Source of the DNA: JABDBE01 sp963832245
GTDB lineage: Bacteria > Acidobacteriota > Terriglobia > Terriglobales > Acidobacteriaceae
Assembly (NCBI GenBank): GCA_963832245.1
Contig: CAWHTG010000001.1
Span: forward strand, 124,001 to 188,000
Length of the DNA: 64,000 nt
Direction of reading: 5' to 3'
Of this stretch, positions 8,233-16,355 are shown one piece after another (position 1 is the stretch's first letter; each line of letters opens with the position of its first letter). The position numbers and the translations under genes are program-made. The notes beneath the pieces were generated by a model that saw only the letters and a list, made by a program, of their open reading frames with translations, made no database searches and had not been told where the DNA came from.

Positions 8233-8800
8233 GAAACCTCCGAGAGAGTTAACTCATTCCATGGAAAGGAAGCAAGCTGCTTGCCAAAAGAGCTGGCTTG
8301 GACGGCCTATTAACTGCACTCTGCGAAAGTAAGCATGCGGCGTTCTATTTGCAGGCCTTACGCTGGACGACCGAAGCATTTCGCATTAGTTCTGAAAATT
8401 TCTTTTTGAGAACTACAGGGAATCCTGTACCCGTGACTCTGAGTTGCCAGCCCCAGCCCAACAACGAAAATGGGGGAAGAGAAAAATTTGCTCTGTCTTC
8501 CAGCATTAGATACTTGCTTCACGCCCGACGATTGAAGGAAGGACATAATCGGTTCGCTTCTCTTTTCTTCCCTAAGGATAGACGAGAACTTATTGAACGT
8601 ATTCTTGAGAGCAAGCGCTACAAGTTATACGTGTTGCATGCTCCTCTGTATGGCCTTCGATCTCAGCGGCAGCCCCATGAAAATTTGTCACGGCTGATGA
8701 CAACTCTTTACAAAAATATCGCCTGCTCATCTTGACTTGCATTGCGATAGTTTCTAGGGTGGAACTCAGTACCCAACAGGGGACGAAGGAGAAAAAAATA
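8233..8800. other. Gene-poor stretch with a 16-bp palindrome
   Basis: A 145-codon frame on the plus strand (8298-8735, TTG start) has no ribosome binding site and no recognisable domain, so it is not called as a gene. The stretch holds the perfect-arm palindrome TACAGG-gaat-CCTGTA at 8414-8429 and probably the promoter region for the small gene at 8801. Confidence 0.4.
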
Positions 8801-9058
8801 ATGCCATTACAAACTCAGGAACAACCAACCCTGAACGTAAAACTCGTCCACTTTACTAAGCAAAACTCCCCCGATGAGCCGGTGCAGGTTGCCTTCGCCA
8901 TAACTGATGAACAAGGGAAAGAAGAAATCATCACCGGCGAGGTTCCGTACAGCTATGACCTTTTCCATCTCTTTCAGGAGAACGGCTGGCTGAACATCCG
9001 CCGCGGGGTCGCCTCGATCCGCGAGACCCGATCGCAGCGTCGAGCCATGTCAGCCTAG
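8801..9058 (+). CDS. Small conserved-looking protein of unknown function
   Basis: 85-aa soluble protein starting MPLQTQEQPTLNVKLVHF. ATG at 8801 has AAGGAG 9 bases upstream; the same frame is open further upstream but without a start signal. The sequence looks like a compact alpha/beta domain (FAITDEQGKEEIITGEVPY) with a basic tail (RETRSQRRAMSA). I do not recognise the family. A hairpin terminator follows at 9083, so it is a complete single-gene unit. Confidence 0.72.
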   Translation: MPLQTQEQPTLNVKLVHFTKQNSPDEPVQVAFAITDEQGKEEIITGEVPYSYDLFHLFQENGWLNIRRGVASIRETRSQRRAMSA

Positions 9059-9082
9059 TCTTACATGCTGACGTAGTGCTTT

Positions 9083-9108
9083 GGGGGTCCCGGATTAACG
9101 GGGCCCCC
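9083..9108 (+). terminator. Hairpin terminator after the 85-aa protein gene
   Basis: GGGGGTCCCG-gattaa-CGGGGCCCCC, a 10-bp stem with one G-T pair, 24 bp after the stop codon; the T tract is weak (cctcttt). Confidence 0.65.
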
Positions 9109-9162
9109 GACCTCTTTCAGCAAATTCGGTTGTCCACATTCCAAACAAAATGGAGGTAAAAG

Positions 9163-9372
9163 ATGAGACGGGATTTACAGCTTGCTGCAGGCGACATTTG
9201 CGGAGATGCAACCGGCTTGCGAGTAAAAGTACAAGACGTTGACATTTATGACTACGTCCACTTCTCGGTGGTTGAAAGCAGTGACGAGGCTGAGGAGGAT
9301 GCGGAAACGGGAGAAATGTCCCACGTGGCTTTCACTCGACGCTTTACGAAGTTGGGGCAATATATCTGCTAG
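9163..9372 (+). CDS. Small acidic protein of unknown function
   Basis: 69 aa, preceded by GGAGG with 7 bases to ATG 9163, a near-consensus initiation site. The centre is strongly acidic (ESSDEAEEDAETGE). A single CxxC is not formed; the cysteines at residues 13 and 69 are apart. No family recognised. It lies shortly after the terminator of the previous small gene, so it has its own transcript. The 190 bp after it hold nothing recognisable. Confidence 0.7.
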   Translation: MRRDLQLAAGDICGDATGLRVKVQDVDIYDYVHFSVVESSDEAEEDAETGEMSHVAFTRRFTKLGQYIC

Positions 9373-9598
9373 CGAAGACAACCGCGTGCGCACCCTGCGT
9401 CTCCGGCCAGAAAAAATTACTCGATTACCAAAGACTCCGCGCCATGAGCATCTAGTCTCTGTACTATGTGCATCTGGAGCCAGCCGGGTCCCTCTTTTAG
9501 ACTCTCGCTGATCTGAGCCTCGATGCGCAATCATCGCAGGCAGCAATCAAACTCAGTAACTACGATTGCGGTTGCACGATGAGGACCCGGCCGGTTCT

Positions 9599-10243
9599 AT
9601 GCACATGCAGTCGATCAACTCACACAGCATCCCACTTTTTAGCCTGGTCAACTACATTCCCGTCGCGGCGACGGTGGTGACTTGTTTTCTCAGCGTGATT
9701 CTGGCCCGTGCCACGCTGCGCTATGCCGAAGCTACCGACAAAAGTCTCGCTCTCGCCCGCGAGGAGTTCGAACGGGAGTGGTCACCCGAACTGCACATCA
9801 AACTGGAGCGGATCTCTGCCAGCGAGGCTCGAATCGTAGTCACTAATCTGGCCAAGATCTCGGTGTTGCTGCAACTCATGCAGTTGCGCAAACTCTCCCA
9901 AGCTGTCCCTTTCGAACGCTGTTTCCTCAACGATCCTCTGGTCGGTGGCATGACTTGGACTCAAGACGTCGACAAACGCCTTCTGGTATGCACCGGCCCG
10001 GAGTTTTCGGGCCTCATCGCCGCCTCGTTGACCTTCTATTCCTCCGGCCGCATGTTCCGCACCGACTGGTTCCGTTTTTATATCGAAGTCAGCGATGGAC
10101 GCATCGTTCGCCTGAACCCGACCAACGTCCCCGCGAGGCGCGTACGCGTGCTTGAGAATCGCAAAGGACCAGAGCGTCGGCGTGAATTCGTGCAGGATGT
10201 CAGCGCCAGCGCAGCCGTGAGCAAGCATTCGGCAACTAAGTAA
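9599..10243 (+). CDS. Membrane-anchored protein of unknown function
   Basis: About 214 aa from ATG 9599; a TTG at 9566 is an alternative. One N-terminal transmembrane helix (about residues 12-34, LVNYIPVAATVVTCFLSVIL) is followed by a charged helix (YAEATDKSLALAREEFEREW) and a beta-rich cytoplasmic or periplasmic domain. This helix-plus-domain layout is common in small bacterial membrane proteins without assigned role. No Shine-Dalgarno is visible. It converges on the glycine-zipper protein gene with 21 bp between stops. Confidence 0.65.
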   Translation: MHMQSINSHSIPLFSLVNYIPVAATVVTCFLSVILARATLRYAEATDKSLALAREEFEREWSPELHIKLERISASEARIVVTNLAKISVLLQLMQLRKLSQAVPFERCFLNDPLVGGMTWTQDVDKRLLVCTGPEFSGLIAASLTFYSSGRMFRTDWFRFYIEVSDGRIVRLNPTNVPARRVRVLENRKGPERRREFVQDVSASAAVSKHSATK

Positions 10244-10264
10244 TGCGGATGCCAAAGTGATTGT

Positions 10265-10972
10265 TCACTGCTGCGACGAATATGCCCTTGTGGTAGTTGG
10301 CACACGGCTCGCATCCAACGGAACGTCGCGCTGGATAACAATTTCCAACGTTGTACCCGCGTCCAGCTTCACATCGTTCCCCCGAGTCAACATAGCGATC
10401 GCGGTTCCGACTGCGCCACCTACCCCCGCACCGATCAAGGCGCCTTTACCACCGGTGCTCAGCCCGCCAACCACCGCGCCAGTCCCCGCCGTGCTCGCTA
10501 CCGTCCCAATTTTTTCGCCCTTCTGGCTGTCCGAGCGGATCGTACCCTCCCCGTCCTTTACCGACGTCTTATCCACGCCTGGAGCGTTCTCGACCGAGCC
10601 CGGTAGAAGTACGGTGTATCCGCTTGGGTAGATCAGAGTCGTGAAGTGCATCAGCACTTCGGCGCGTCCTTTGATCCGGCCGCCACGCTGAATATGGCTG
10701 ATCCTGCCCTGCACAAACGTGCCCGCCGGAATCAGCACTCGGCCATTAACCACGACCGGAAATGTGGTCTCCGCATAAACCCCATCTCCCTCGTGCGTTC
10801 CCTTGCTCGATACCGCATGTTTCAGCGCCACCGGAAGCTTGGTGCCTGCGGGAATGGTCAATTCACTGGGAGTGTTCGGAGACGCACTAGCGCCCGCATC
10901 TGGCTTGGTCGCAGGACTCGATTGAGCCAAAGCCAAAGCCGACAAAAATACCACCGCTAATAAGACGCGCAT
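10265..10972 (-). CDS. Secreted protein with glycine-zipper segment
   Basis: 235 aa. Signal peptide MRVLLAVVFLSALALAQ, then a beta-rich domain (TIPAGTKLPVALKHAVSSKG, then VLIPAGTFVQGRI, similar to TrbI/VirB10-like beta repeats) and a Gly/Ala-rich glycine-zipper (about residues 155-200, GAVVGGLSTGGKGALIGAG). Such proteins usually sit in the outer membrane or bind it. Start: ATG 10972 has AGAGGTG at good spacing; an in-frame start at 11023 would add 17 residues ahead of the signal peptide and is rejected. Exact role unknown. Confidence 0.75.
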   Translation of the reverse strand: MRVLLAVVFLSALALAQSSPATKPDAGASASPNTPSELTIPAGTKLPVALKHAVSSKGTHEGDGVYAETTFPVVVNGRVLIPAGTFVQGRISHIQRGGRIKGRAEVLMHFTTLIYPSGYTVLLPGSVENAPGVDKTSVKDGEGTIRSDSQKGEKIGTVASTAGTGAVVGGLSTGGKGALIGAGVGGAVGTAIAMLTRGNDVKLDAGTTLEIVIQRDVPLDASRVPTTTRAYSSQQ

Positions 10973-11046
10973 GAAGCACCTCTCTGAAATCATCCTCCGA
11001 CCGTCGGGATTGTCCGGCTTCATAAATTTGTGGGAGTGGGCGTCAA

Positions 11047-11126
11047 GGTTTGAAAGGTGCGGCTTCCAGCCGCGCCGTCAGGTCATATGACTTACGGCAC
11101 GGGTCGAAGCCGTGCCCTTTCAAAAC
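11047..11126. repeat. Interspersed hairpin repeat (family A), full composite copy
   Basis: gtttgaaaggtgcggcttcc ... gtgccctttcaaaac: outer ends are complementary and two inner hairpins (cggcttccagccg and cacgggtcgaagccgtg) sit between them. Confidence 0.8.
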
Positions 11127-11247
11127 TTCTGCGCCTCAAGGGCTTTTCAGCCACTTCAAGCCATGCCGACCAAGCCACAAATTCTCGATGCAAGTACGAT
11201 GCACGAAACACCAGGAAAGTTAGTCTCGGCTGATCGAGGTTGAAACT

Positions 11248-11526
11248 TTAACGCGCCCGCCGCTTGAGCTCGTTTTCATTCACGTTTCCCATGTATTGCG
11301 ATTGTAACCTCTGGGCGCAAAGCTCCCCACAGACGTGCAAAGTGCCTTCCTCGGCTGCGATTTCTTCGTCCCACGGACACAGGTACAGCACCGGCCGGTT
11401 GTACTCCCCGAAGGAAGTCCACATCAGCCACCAGCGGTCGGCCGACCGCTTCAGCAGTCCGCAGTTAGGACCGGCACAACGGTAAAATAAGTTGGGCGTC
11501 GAAGTTCTCGAGCTGGCGGCTTCCAT
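11248..11526 (-). CDS. Small Cys-rich, probable zinc-binding protein
   Basis: 92 aa from ATG 11526, which has GGAG 9 bases upstream (an in-frame ATG at 11559 lies 11 codons earlier). Two cysteine pairs, CAGPNC near residue 17 and CGELC near residue 66, plus a further Cys in LYLCPWD, suggest a zinc site. The hydrophobic WWLMWTSF segment is too short for a membrane helix. I do not recognise the family. Confidence 0.58.
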   Translation of the reverse strand: MEAASSRTSTPNLFYRCAGPNCGLLKRSADRWWLMWTSFGEYNRPVLYLCPWDEEIAAEEGTLHVCGELCAQRLQSQYMGNVNENELKRRAR

Positions 11527-11615
11527 GAGAGCGCGCTCCTGCAGTACGAACAAGCGCAACCATTCTAGCCAATATCCAGCGTGAGCGCACGGATCTAATG
11601 GCTCACGACGAATAC

Positions 11616-11650
11616 GTAGGCTCGGACGCCCTCGTCCGGGTGACCGAGCA
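11616..11650. repeat. GC hairpin repeat (family C) copy 1
   Basis: taggctcggacgccctcgtccgggtgaccgagc region; the same word order (tagg-ccggacg-cctcgtccggg-accgagca) recurs at 15773-15812. Confidence 0.6.
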
Positions 11651-11668
11651 GCTCGGCAGGCATTTCGT

Positions 11669-14053
11669 TTACTTGTAGATCAGATACTTCTGCCGAAGCT
11701 GCTGAAATTTCTCCAGCGGCTCCCGCCAATCTTCCGCGATGCGCCGCGGATCTTCGCCCTTCACAATCGCATCGTAAGCCGATTGGTTCACCAGCAATTC
11801 GATCATCCGTTCCATGTGGAACTGCTCGGCATAAAGATTGCGCAGCGCCGACGCCAGCTCAATCCCCAATTCCGGCGCATCGAAGGCATTCCGTTCGATC
11901 ACAACAATATTCACACCGTGACACGTCTGCCCCGCATACGAACTGGCGCTGGGAGTAAAGCTCACAGGCACAAAGCGCACCCCGGAAATATCCCGTGCAT
12001 TCAGATAGTGCGCCAGTTCTCCCGCGTTGATCCAAGGCGCGCCCAGCAGTTCAAACGGCGTATCCGTTCCTCGCCCCACGGAAACATTTGTGCCTTCAAC
12101 CAGCGCCACACCCGGATACAAGATTGCTTCCGTAAGGCTGCGAAGATTCGGCGACGGATTGATCCACTCTAAGCCAGTCGAATCGTACCAGTCGCCCCGC
12201 ATCCATCCCTCCAGAGGGACAACCTGCAGGCGCGCACCGATGTCACGCTCGCCATTAAATAACTTTGCCAGTTCGCTCATGGTCATCCCATGACGCACCG
12301 GAACCAATCCATAATTAGTGAAGCTCTCATGCCCAGGGTCAGAGACCGGCCCTTGCACAAACGACCCGGTAATCGGATTAGGCCGGTCGAGCACGATGAT
12401 TTCAATTCCCGCCCTGGCCGCGCCTTCCAAGAAATATCCCAGCGTAGTTTCGTAAGTGTAGAAGCGCGCTCCCACATCCTGAATATCGACAACCACCGCA
12501 TCCAGCGTCTTCAATATTTCGAGCGAGGGCCGTCGCGCCGCGTCTGTTCCCCCGTACACGCTGTAAACCGGAACGCCGGTGGCGGCATCCCGCGAATTGC
12601 CAACGTCGACAGTATCCAAAGTGCCGGTCACGCCATGTTCAGGACTGAAGATCGCATCCAGGGAAACTCCTGGCGCCTGCGCCAGCACATCAATCGTGCG
12701 CCGTCCCTGCGAATCCACTCCGGTCTGGTTGGTTAACAGACCAATTTTTTTCTTGGCAGTCGTTCCTCGAATCAGGTCAAAGCCGTGGGACTCAAGGACG
12801 TCGATGCCCGTCCGCGCCATTCCATTGCGAATCGCCAGTCGACGTTCTGCAGTCTCCGCCTCGTTGTATCCCGTAATGCTCTTCCATCGCAGTTCATCCG
12901 TTTCCGCCACGGTGAGCGGCAGCGTCGCAGCCACCGCGGTTGCGATCTTCGATCGAAGTGCCACCGCACTTCCCTTCCCCCGAGGATGAACCGCGTTCGT
13001 CAGCACAATGATGAATGTCCGCGTCGTCGGATCAATCCACAACGAAGTCCCGGTGAACCCAGTGTGTCCAAACGATCCCACCGGCAACAGATCCCCGCGA
13101 TTGCTGGAGAACGGAGAATCGATGTCCCAACCAAACCCGCGCAGCACTGGCGATGTCGGCGGCTGCTGCGGAGTGGTCATTTTCTCAACCATCAAAGGAG
13201 ACAAAATTGTGGTACCACTCAGCAAAGCCTGAGCAAACTTCGCCAGGTCGTCCGGGGTCGAGAACAGACCTGCATGCCCCGCCACGCCGCCCATCCGCCT
13301 TGCCGTCGGATCGTGAACCACCCCACGCAGCATCTTGTCATGCTCGTCATACTGCGTAGGCGCAATCTTCGGCAACCAAGCCGCAGGCGGCAGAAAGCGG
13401 GTAAGTGTCATCTTGAGTGGAGCAAAAATATTCTTCTCGCAGTACTCGTTCAGGGGTGTCTGCGATACGCGCTCCACTAGCGCGCCCAGCACGATAAAGT
13501 CGACGTCGCTATACAGAAATCGCGATCCCGGCGCGTAGATTGGCTTCTCCGCATACGCCATGCGCAATGCCGTGGCACGTCCCTCCCAGGCTTGCGCCAA
13601 ATCAAGACTTGCGGGCAGACCCGAGTGATGCGTCAGTAGCTCGCGAACCGTGATTTCTTCTTTCCCATTTTCCCCGAACTCCGGAATATATTTCGTCACC
13701 GGCTCGTTGACCCGAATCTGGCCCTGCCGCACCAGTTGCATCACAGCCGTGGTAGTCGCAACCACCTTCGTCAGCGAAGCCAAATCAAAAATCGTATCCA
13801 CCGTCATGGGCTCGCGCCGCGGCTCAAGGGCCCGCTCGCCGAAGGCCTTCCGGTAAATTACTTCGCCATCGTGCCCGACCAGCACCACCGCCCCCGGAAT
13901 CTGCTCATCGAGGATGGCATCTTGCACAATGCCGTCAATCACACCGAGGCGGAAAGGGGCGGCATCCGTCGCCTGCGCGCGAGCAAGGCCCGGTGCACAC
14001 ATCACAGCGATACAAAAAGTCATCAAGGCGAGGCGCGAAGGCTGATTCATCAT
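11669..14053 (-). CDS. Secreted AmiE-like serine hydrolase fused to NamZ exo-N-acetylmuramidase
   Basis: 794-aa two-enzyme fusion with a signal peptide (ends ...CAPGLARAQA). Residues about 30-400 are a class C beta-lactamase-fold hydrolase: SLTK gives S93 and K96, LYSD supplies the YxN-equivalent, and FGHTGFTGTS the KTG-equivalent. In Bacillus the related AmiE is an N-acetylmuramoyl-L-alanine amidase. Residues about 414-794 are NamZ/DUF1343 (GH171), which releases MurNAc from non-reducing ends; the hallmark SPEHG holds E472. Fusion would strip the peptide and clip MurNAc in one exported protein. A paralogue of the first half and murQ lie divergent just beyond. Substrates are inferred. Confidence 0.94.
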   Translation of the reverse strand: MMNQPSRLALMTFCIAVMCAPGLARAQATDAAPFRLGVIDGIVQDAILDEQIPGAVVLVGHDGEVIYRKAFGERALEPRREPMTVDTIFDLASLTKVVATTTAVMQLVRQGQIRVNEPVTKYIPEFGENGKEEITVRELLTHHSGLPASLDLAQAWEGRATALRMAYAEKPIYAPGSRFLYSDVDFIVLGALVERVSQTPLNEYCEKNIFAPLKMTLTRFLPPAAWLPKIAPTQYDEHDKMLRGVVHDPTARRMGGVAGHAGLFSTPDDLAKFAQALLSGTTILSPLMVEKMTTPQQPPTSPVLRGFGWDIDSPFSSNRGDLLPVGSFGHTGFTGTSLWIDPTTRTFIIVLTNAVHPRGKGSAVALRSKIATAVAATLPLTVAETDELRWKSITGYNEAETAERRLAIRNGMARTGIDVLESHGFDLIRGTTAKKKIGLLTNQTGVDSQGRRTIDVLAQAPGVSLDAIFSPEHGVTGTLDTVDVGNSRDAATGVPVYSVYGGTDAARRPSLEILKTLDAVVVDIQDVGARFYTYETTLGYFLEGAARAGIEIIVLDRPNPITGSFVQGPVSDPGHESFTNYGLVPVRHGMTMSELAKLFNGERDIGARLQVVPLEGWMRGDWYDSTGLEWINPSPNLRSLTEAILYPGVALVEGTNVSVGRGTDTPFELLGAPWINAGELAHYLNARDISGVRFVPVSFTPSASSYAGQTCHGVNIVVIERNAFDAPELGIELASALRNLYAEQFHMERMIELLVNQSAYDAIVKGEDPRRIAEDWREPLEKFQQLRQKYLIYK

Positions 14054-14210
14054 GCGGATACTCTGACTCTACACAAGCCCCGCAACCCGCTCAACAAACT
14101 GAAGTAAGGGGTACCATCTCTACCAAATGGAGGCCGAACGTCCACGCCCGTCCAGTCGGAGCACATCAGAGGTCGGGAGAAAAGAAATAAAGAAATAAAG
14201 AGAAGTTCGC

Positions 14211-14444
14211 CTAGGATTTCTTCGTAGCCAGCCGCACTTTCCCGCTGTTCTTCGCGGGCTTATCCGTCGGTTTCTCTGTCGGTGTGCGCGTTGCATACTC
14301 GACCGCAACCCACTGCGCGATCATATCCCGCAGAATGCTCGGAATGGGTTGGCCAGTCAGCTTGTGGTAATACCGGAGATATTCCATCTGCTCGGCATCT
14401 ATCTCAACCGAGCATCTCGATTTCTTGATCCCCTTTTTCTTCAT
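14211..14444 (-). CDS. Small ribbon-helix-helix-like protein
   Basis: 77 aa from ATG 14444. Basic start MKKKGIKKSRCSVEIDAEQ followed by two predicted helices (MEYLRYYHKLTGQP and PSILRDMIAQWVAVEYA) matches the strand-helix-helix plan of CopG/Arc-type DNA-binding proteins. A Lys/Thr/Pro tail follows. It sits in the gap between the divergent fusion gene and the second hydrolase gene, so control of one of them is possible but not shown. Assignment rests on shape, not on a strong motif. Confidence 0.6.
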   Translation of the reverse strand: MKKKGIKKSRCSVEIDAEQMEYLRYYHKLTGQPIPSILRDMIAQWVAVEYATRTPTEKPTDKPAKNSGKVRLATKKS

Positions 14445-14638
14445 AAAGCCCGCCCCTAGAAATCTATGACAACCCATGGGCTCGGGCAATGGGCCAGATA
14501 GTCATCTTTATTTATTGTCGTTCTTGGGTAAGACGCTCGAATCTGGTACATGGCGAACGTCATCTTTACCCGCCAGCGGAACTTTGTTATAAACCGAACA
14601 TCGAACATACGACCTTTTCCCCGAAACGTTTTCCTGGA

Positions 14639-15757
14639 ATGGACTCCGCTGGTAGACGGGAACCCTGCTTCCCTGCTCCGGCCTATCAGCAGCAAGACTC
14701 AGTCTTCGCTCGCGCTTTTGATTTAATAAAACAGGCGATTGCCGATCACGTTTTCCCTGCCGCCTCGGTGGCTATCACGCACCGTGGCAACCTCGTCGGA
14801 CTCAAAGCCTTCGGCCATTTCACCTACGAACCCGATTCTGCGCCAACCACCACCGCTGCGGTCTTTGATCTCGCGTCGGTTACAAAAGTCGTCGCCACTA
14901 CCAGCATGGCCATGATTCTGTACGAACGCGGACTCCTCGACCTGGACCTACCCGTGGTAGCGGCTGTAGCCGAGTTCGCCGGAGAAGATCCCCGTCGCGA
15001 CACCGTCACGTTGCGGATGTTGCTTGCGCATTCTTCCGGATTGCCGGCGTACGAGAAGCTCTTCTTGCGCGCCAAAACGCGAGACGAACTTCTCGCAGCC
15101 GCCTTCGCCACGCCGCTCACCGCCGATCCGGGAGCCCAAGCCGTCTACAGCGATATCGGTTTCATCATTCTCGGAGCCGCACTGGAACGGATCGCCGACG
15201 AATCTCTCGACCGCTTCTGCCAGCATCAAGTGTTCGGGCCGTTGGCAATGACGCACACCGCGTTTAATCCTCCCTCGGCCTGGCACGCCTTCATCGCGTC
15301 AACAGCGAATGATCAGGCTTTCGGTCACCGCATCATTCAAGGAGAAGTGCAGGACGAAAACGCCAGCGTGCTGGGCGGCGTCGCCGGACATGCCGGCCTT
15401 TTTGCCAGTGCCGAAGATCTCGCCATCTTCGCCCACGTCATGCTTGCCCGCGGACGCCCCATCCTTCGCCCCGAAACTCTCGCAATCTTCACGCGCCGCG
15501 AATCTTCTCCGCCCGGCACTACCCGAGCTTTGGGCTGGGACACGCCGTCATCCCCATCACAATCCGGAAAGTATTTTTCCGCCAATTCCTTCGGCCATCT
15601 CGGCTACACCGGAACTTCGGTGTGGATCGACCCGGACCGCGGGCTTTCCATAACTTTGCTCACCAACCGCACTTGGCCTGATTGCAGCAATCAAGCCATC
15701 AAGCAACTGCGCCCCAAATTCCACGACGCAGTTGTTGAGTCACTAGGAGGCACCTGA
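14639..15757 (+). CDS. Class C beta-lactamase-like serine hydrolase (AmiE-like, no signal peptide)
   Basis: 372 aa from ATG 14639; the frame runs further up to 14489 but that part has no family likeness. Catalytic SVTK gives S80 and K83, AVYSD the tyrosine motif, FGHLGYTGTS the KTG-equivalent. The motifs align closely with the hydrolase half of the secreted fusion at 11669-14053 (both have VFDLAS/IFDLAS, VVATT, GTSVWIDP/GTSLWIDP). No signal peptide is evident, so it is probably cytoplasmic and may act on imported muropeptides. It is divergent from the fusion and upstream of murQ. Amidase activity is inferred. Confidence 0.88.
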   Translation: MDSAGRREPCFPAPAYQQQDSVFARAFDLIKQAIADHVFPAASVAITHRGNLVGLKAFGHFTYEPDSAPTTTAAVFDLASVTKVVATTSMAMILYERGLLDLDLPVVAAVAEFAGEDPRRDTVTLRMLLAHSSGLPAYEKLFLRAKTRDELLAAAFATPLTADPGAQAVYSDIGFIILGAALERIADESLDRFCQHQVFGPLAMTHTAFNPPSAWHAFIASTANDQAFGHRIIQGEVQDENASVLGGVAGHAGLFASAEDLAIFAHVMLARGRPILRPETLAIFTRRESSPPGTTRALGWDTPSSPSQSGKYFSANSFGHLGYTGTSVWIDPDRGLSITLLTNRTWPDCSNQAIKQLRPKFHDAVVESLGGT

Positions 15758-15772
15758 TGCGAACGACACACG

Positions 15773-15812
15773 CGTAGGCCCGGACGCCTCGTCCGGGCAA
15801 CCGAGCAAAGCG
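15773..15812. repeat. GC hairpin repeat (family C) copy 2
   Basis: cccggacg-cc-tcgtccggg stem followed by caaccgagca; matches 11616-11650. Confidence 0.6.
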
Positions 15813-15820
15813 AGGCCGGA

Positions 15821-15869
15821 TTCGGATGTTTAGATTCGGATGTTTAGATTCGGATGTTTAGATTCGGAC
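15821..15869. repeat. 14-bp tandem repeat, 3.5 copies
   Basis: ttcggatgtttaga repeated at 15821, 15835 and 15849, then ttcggac. Perfect copies, so recent or copy-number variable. Confidence 0.92.
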
Positions 15870-15889
15870 TTAGTGCCGGCATGGCTATA

Positions 15890-16342
15890 ATGAAACACGC
15901 GCGAACCTTCACTTGGACATTGTTACTGTGGCACGTCTGTTTTGCTCAAGCTGCGAAAGTTCGCGTGATCAACCGCAACGACGCACGCCCTCTGCCAAAG
16001 CAGGCTGTCTCTGTGCAGTTTTTTTTTGAGAAACAGGCGAACATTTCGGCTCCTCTGCAAATCGAAACTGACCTTAATGGTGAGGCTGAGTTCAGTATTC
16101 CAGGACCGCCTCCTGAACACATCGACGTTCGGATCACTCTGACTTCTCCGTATTGGCATTGCACTTGTTGGCGAATGGCCGACACAGAGGAACTGCTTCA
16201 CAAAGGTATCGCGCAAATCTCCCGGACCAATGTTCCGAATGCACCCATCGCTCCGGCTAATACGGTACCCGCACAAATCGTTTTCCTTGCTCGTCCGTAC
16301 ACTTTTTTTGAAAAACTGATGTACCCATTGTTAAAGCAGTAG
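15890..16342 (+). CDS. Secreted protein with carboxypeptidase-regulatory-like domain
   Basis: 150 aa from ATG 15890 (ATG 15881 is also possible). Signal peptide (TWTLLLWHVCFAQA), then one beta-sandwich domain of the CNA-B/carboxypeptidase regulatory type: DARPLPKQAVSVQF, a DLNGEAEFSIP strand and VDVRITL-like strand. Two cysteines in HCTCWR may form a disulfide. Function unknown. It lies between the cytosolic hydrolase and murQ, only 13 bp from murQ, so it may be co-transcribed with murQ. Confidence 0.62.
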   Translation: MKHARTFTWTLLLWHVCFAQAAKVRVINRNDARPLPKQAVSVQFFFEKQANISAPLQIETDLNGEAEFSIPGPPPEHIDVRITLTSPYWHCTCWRMADTEELLHKGIAQISRTNVPNAPIAPANTVPAQIVFLARPYTFFEKLMYPLLKQ

Positions 16343-16355
16343 TTACCCCAAAAGG

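Noticed and set aside
8298..8735. 145-codon frame with TTG start
   Set aside because: No ribosome binding site, no domain, odd composition; not called as a gene.
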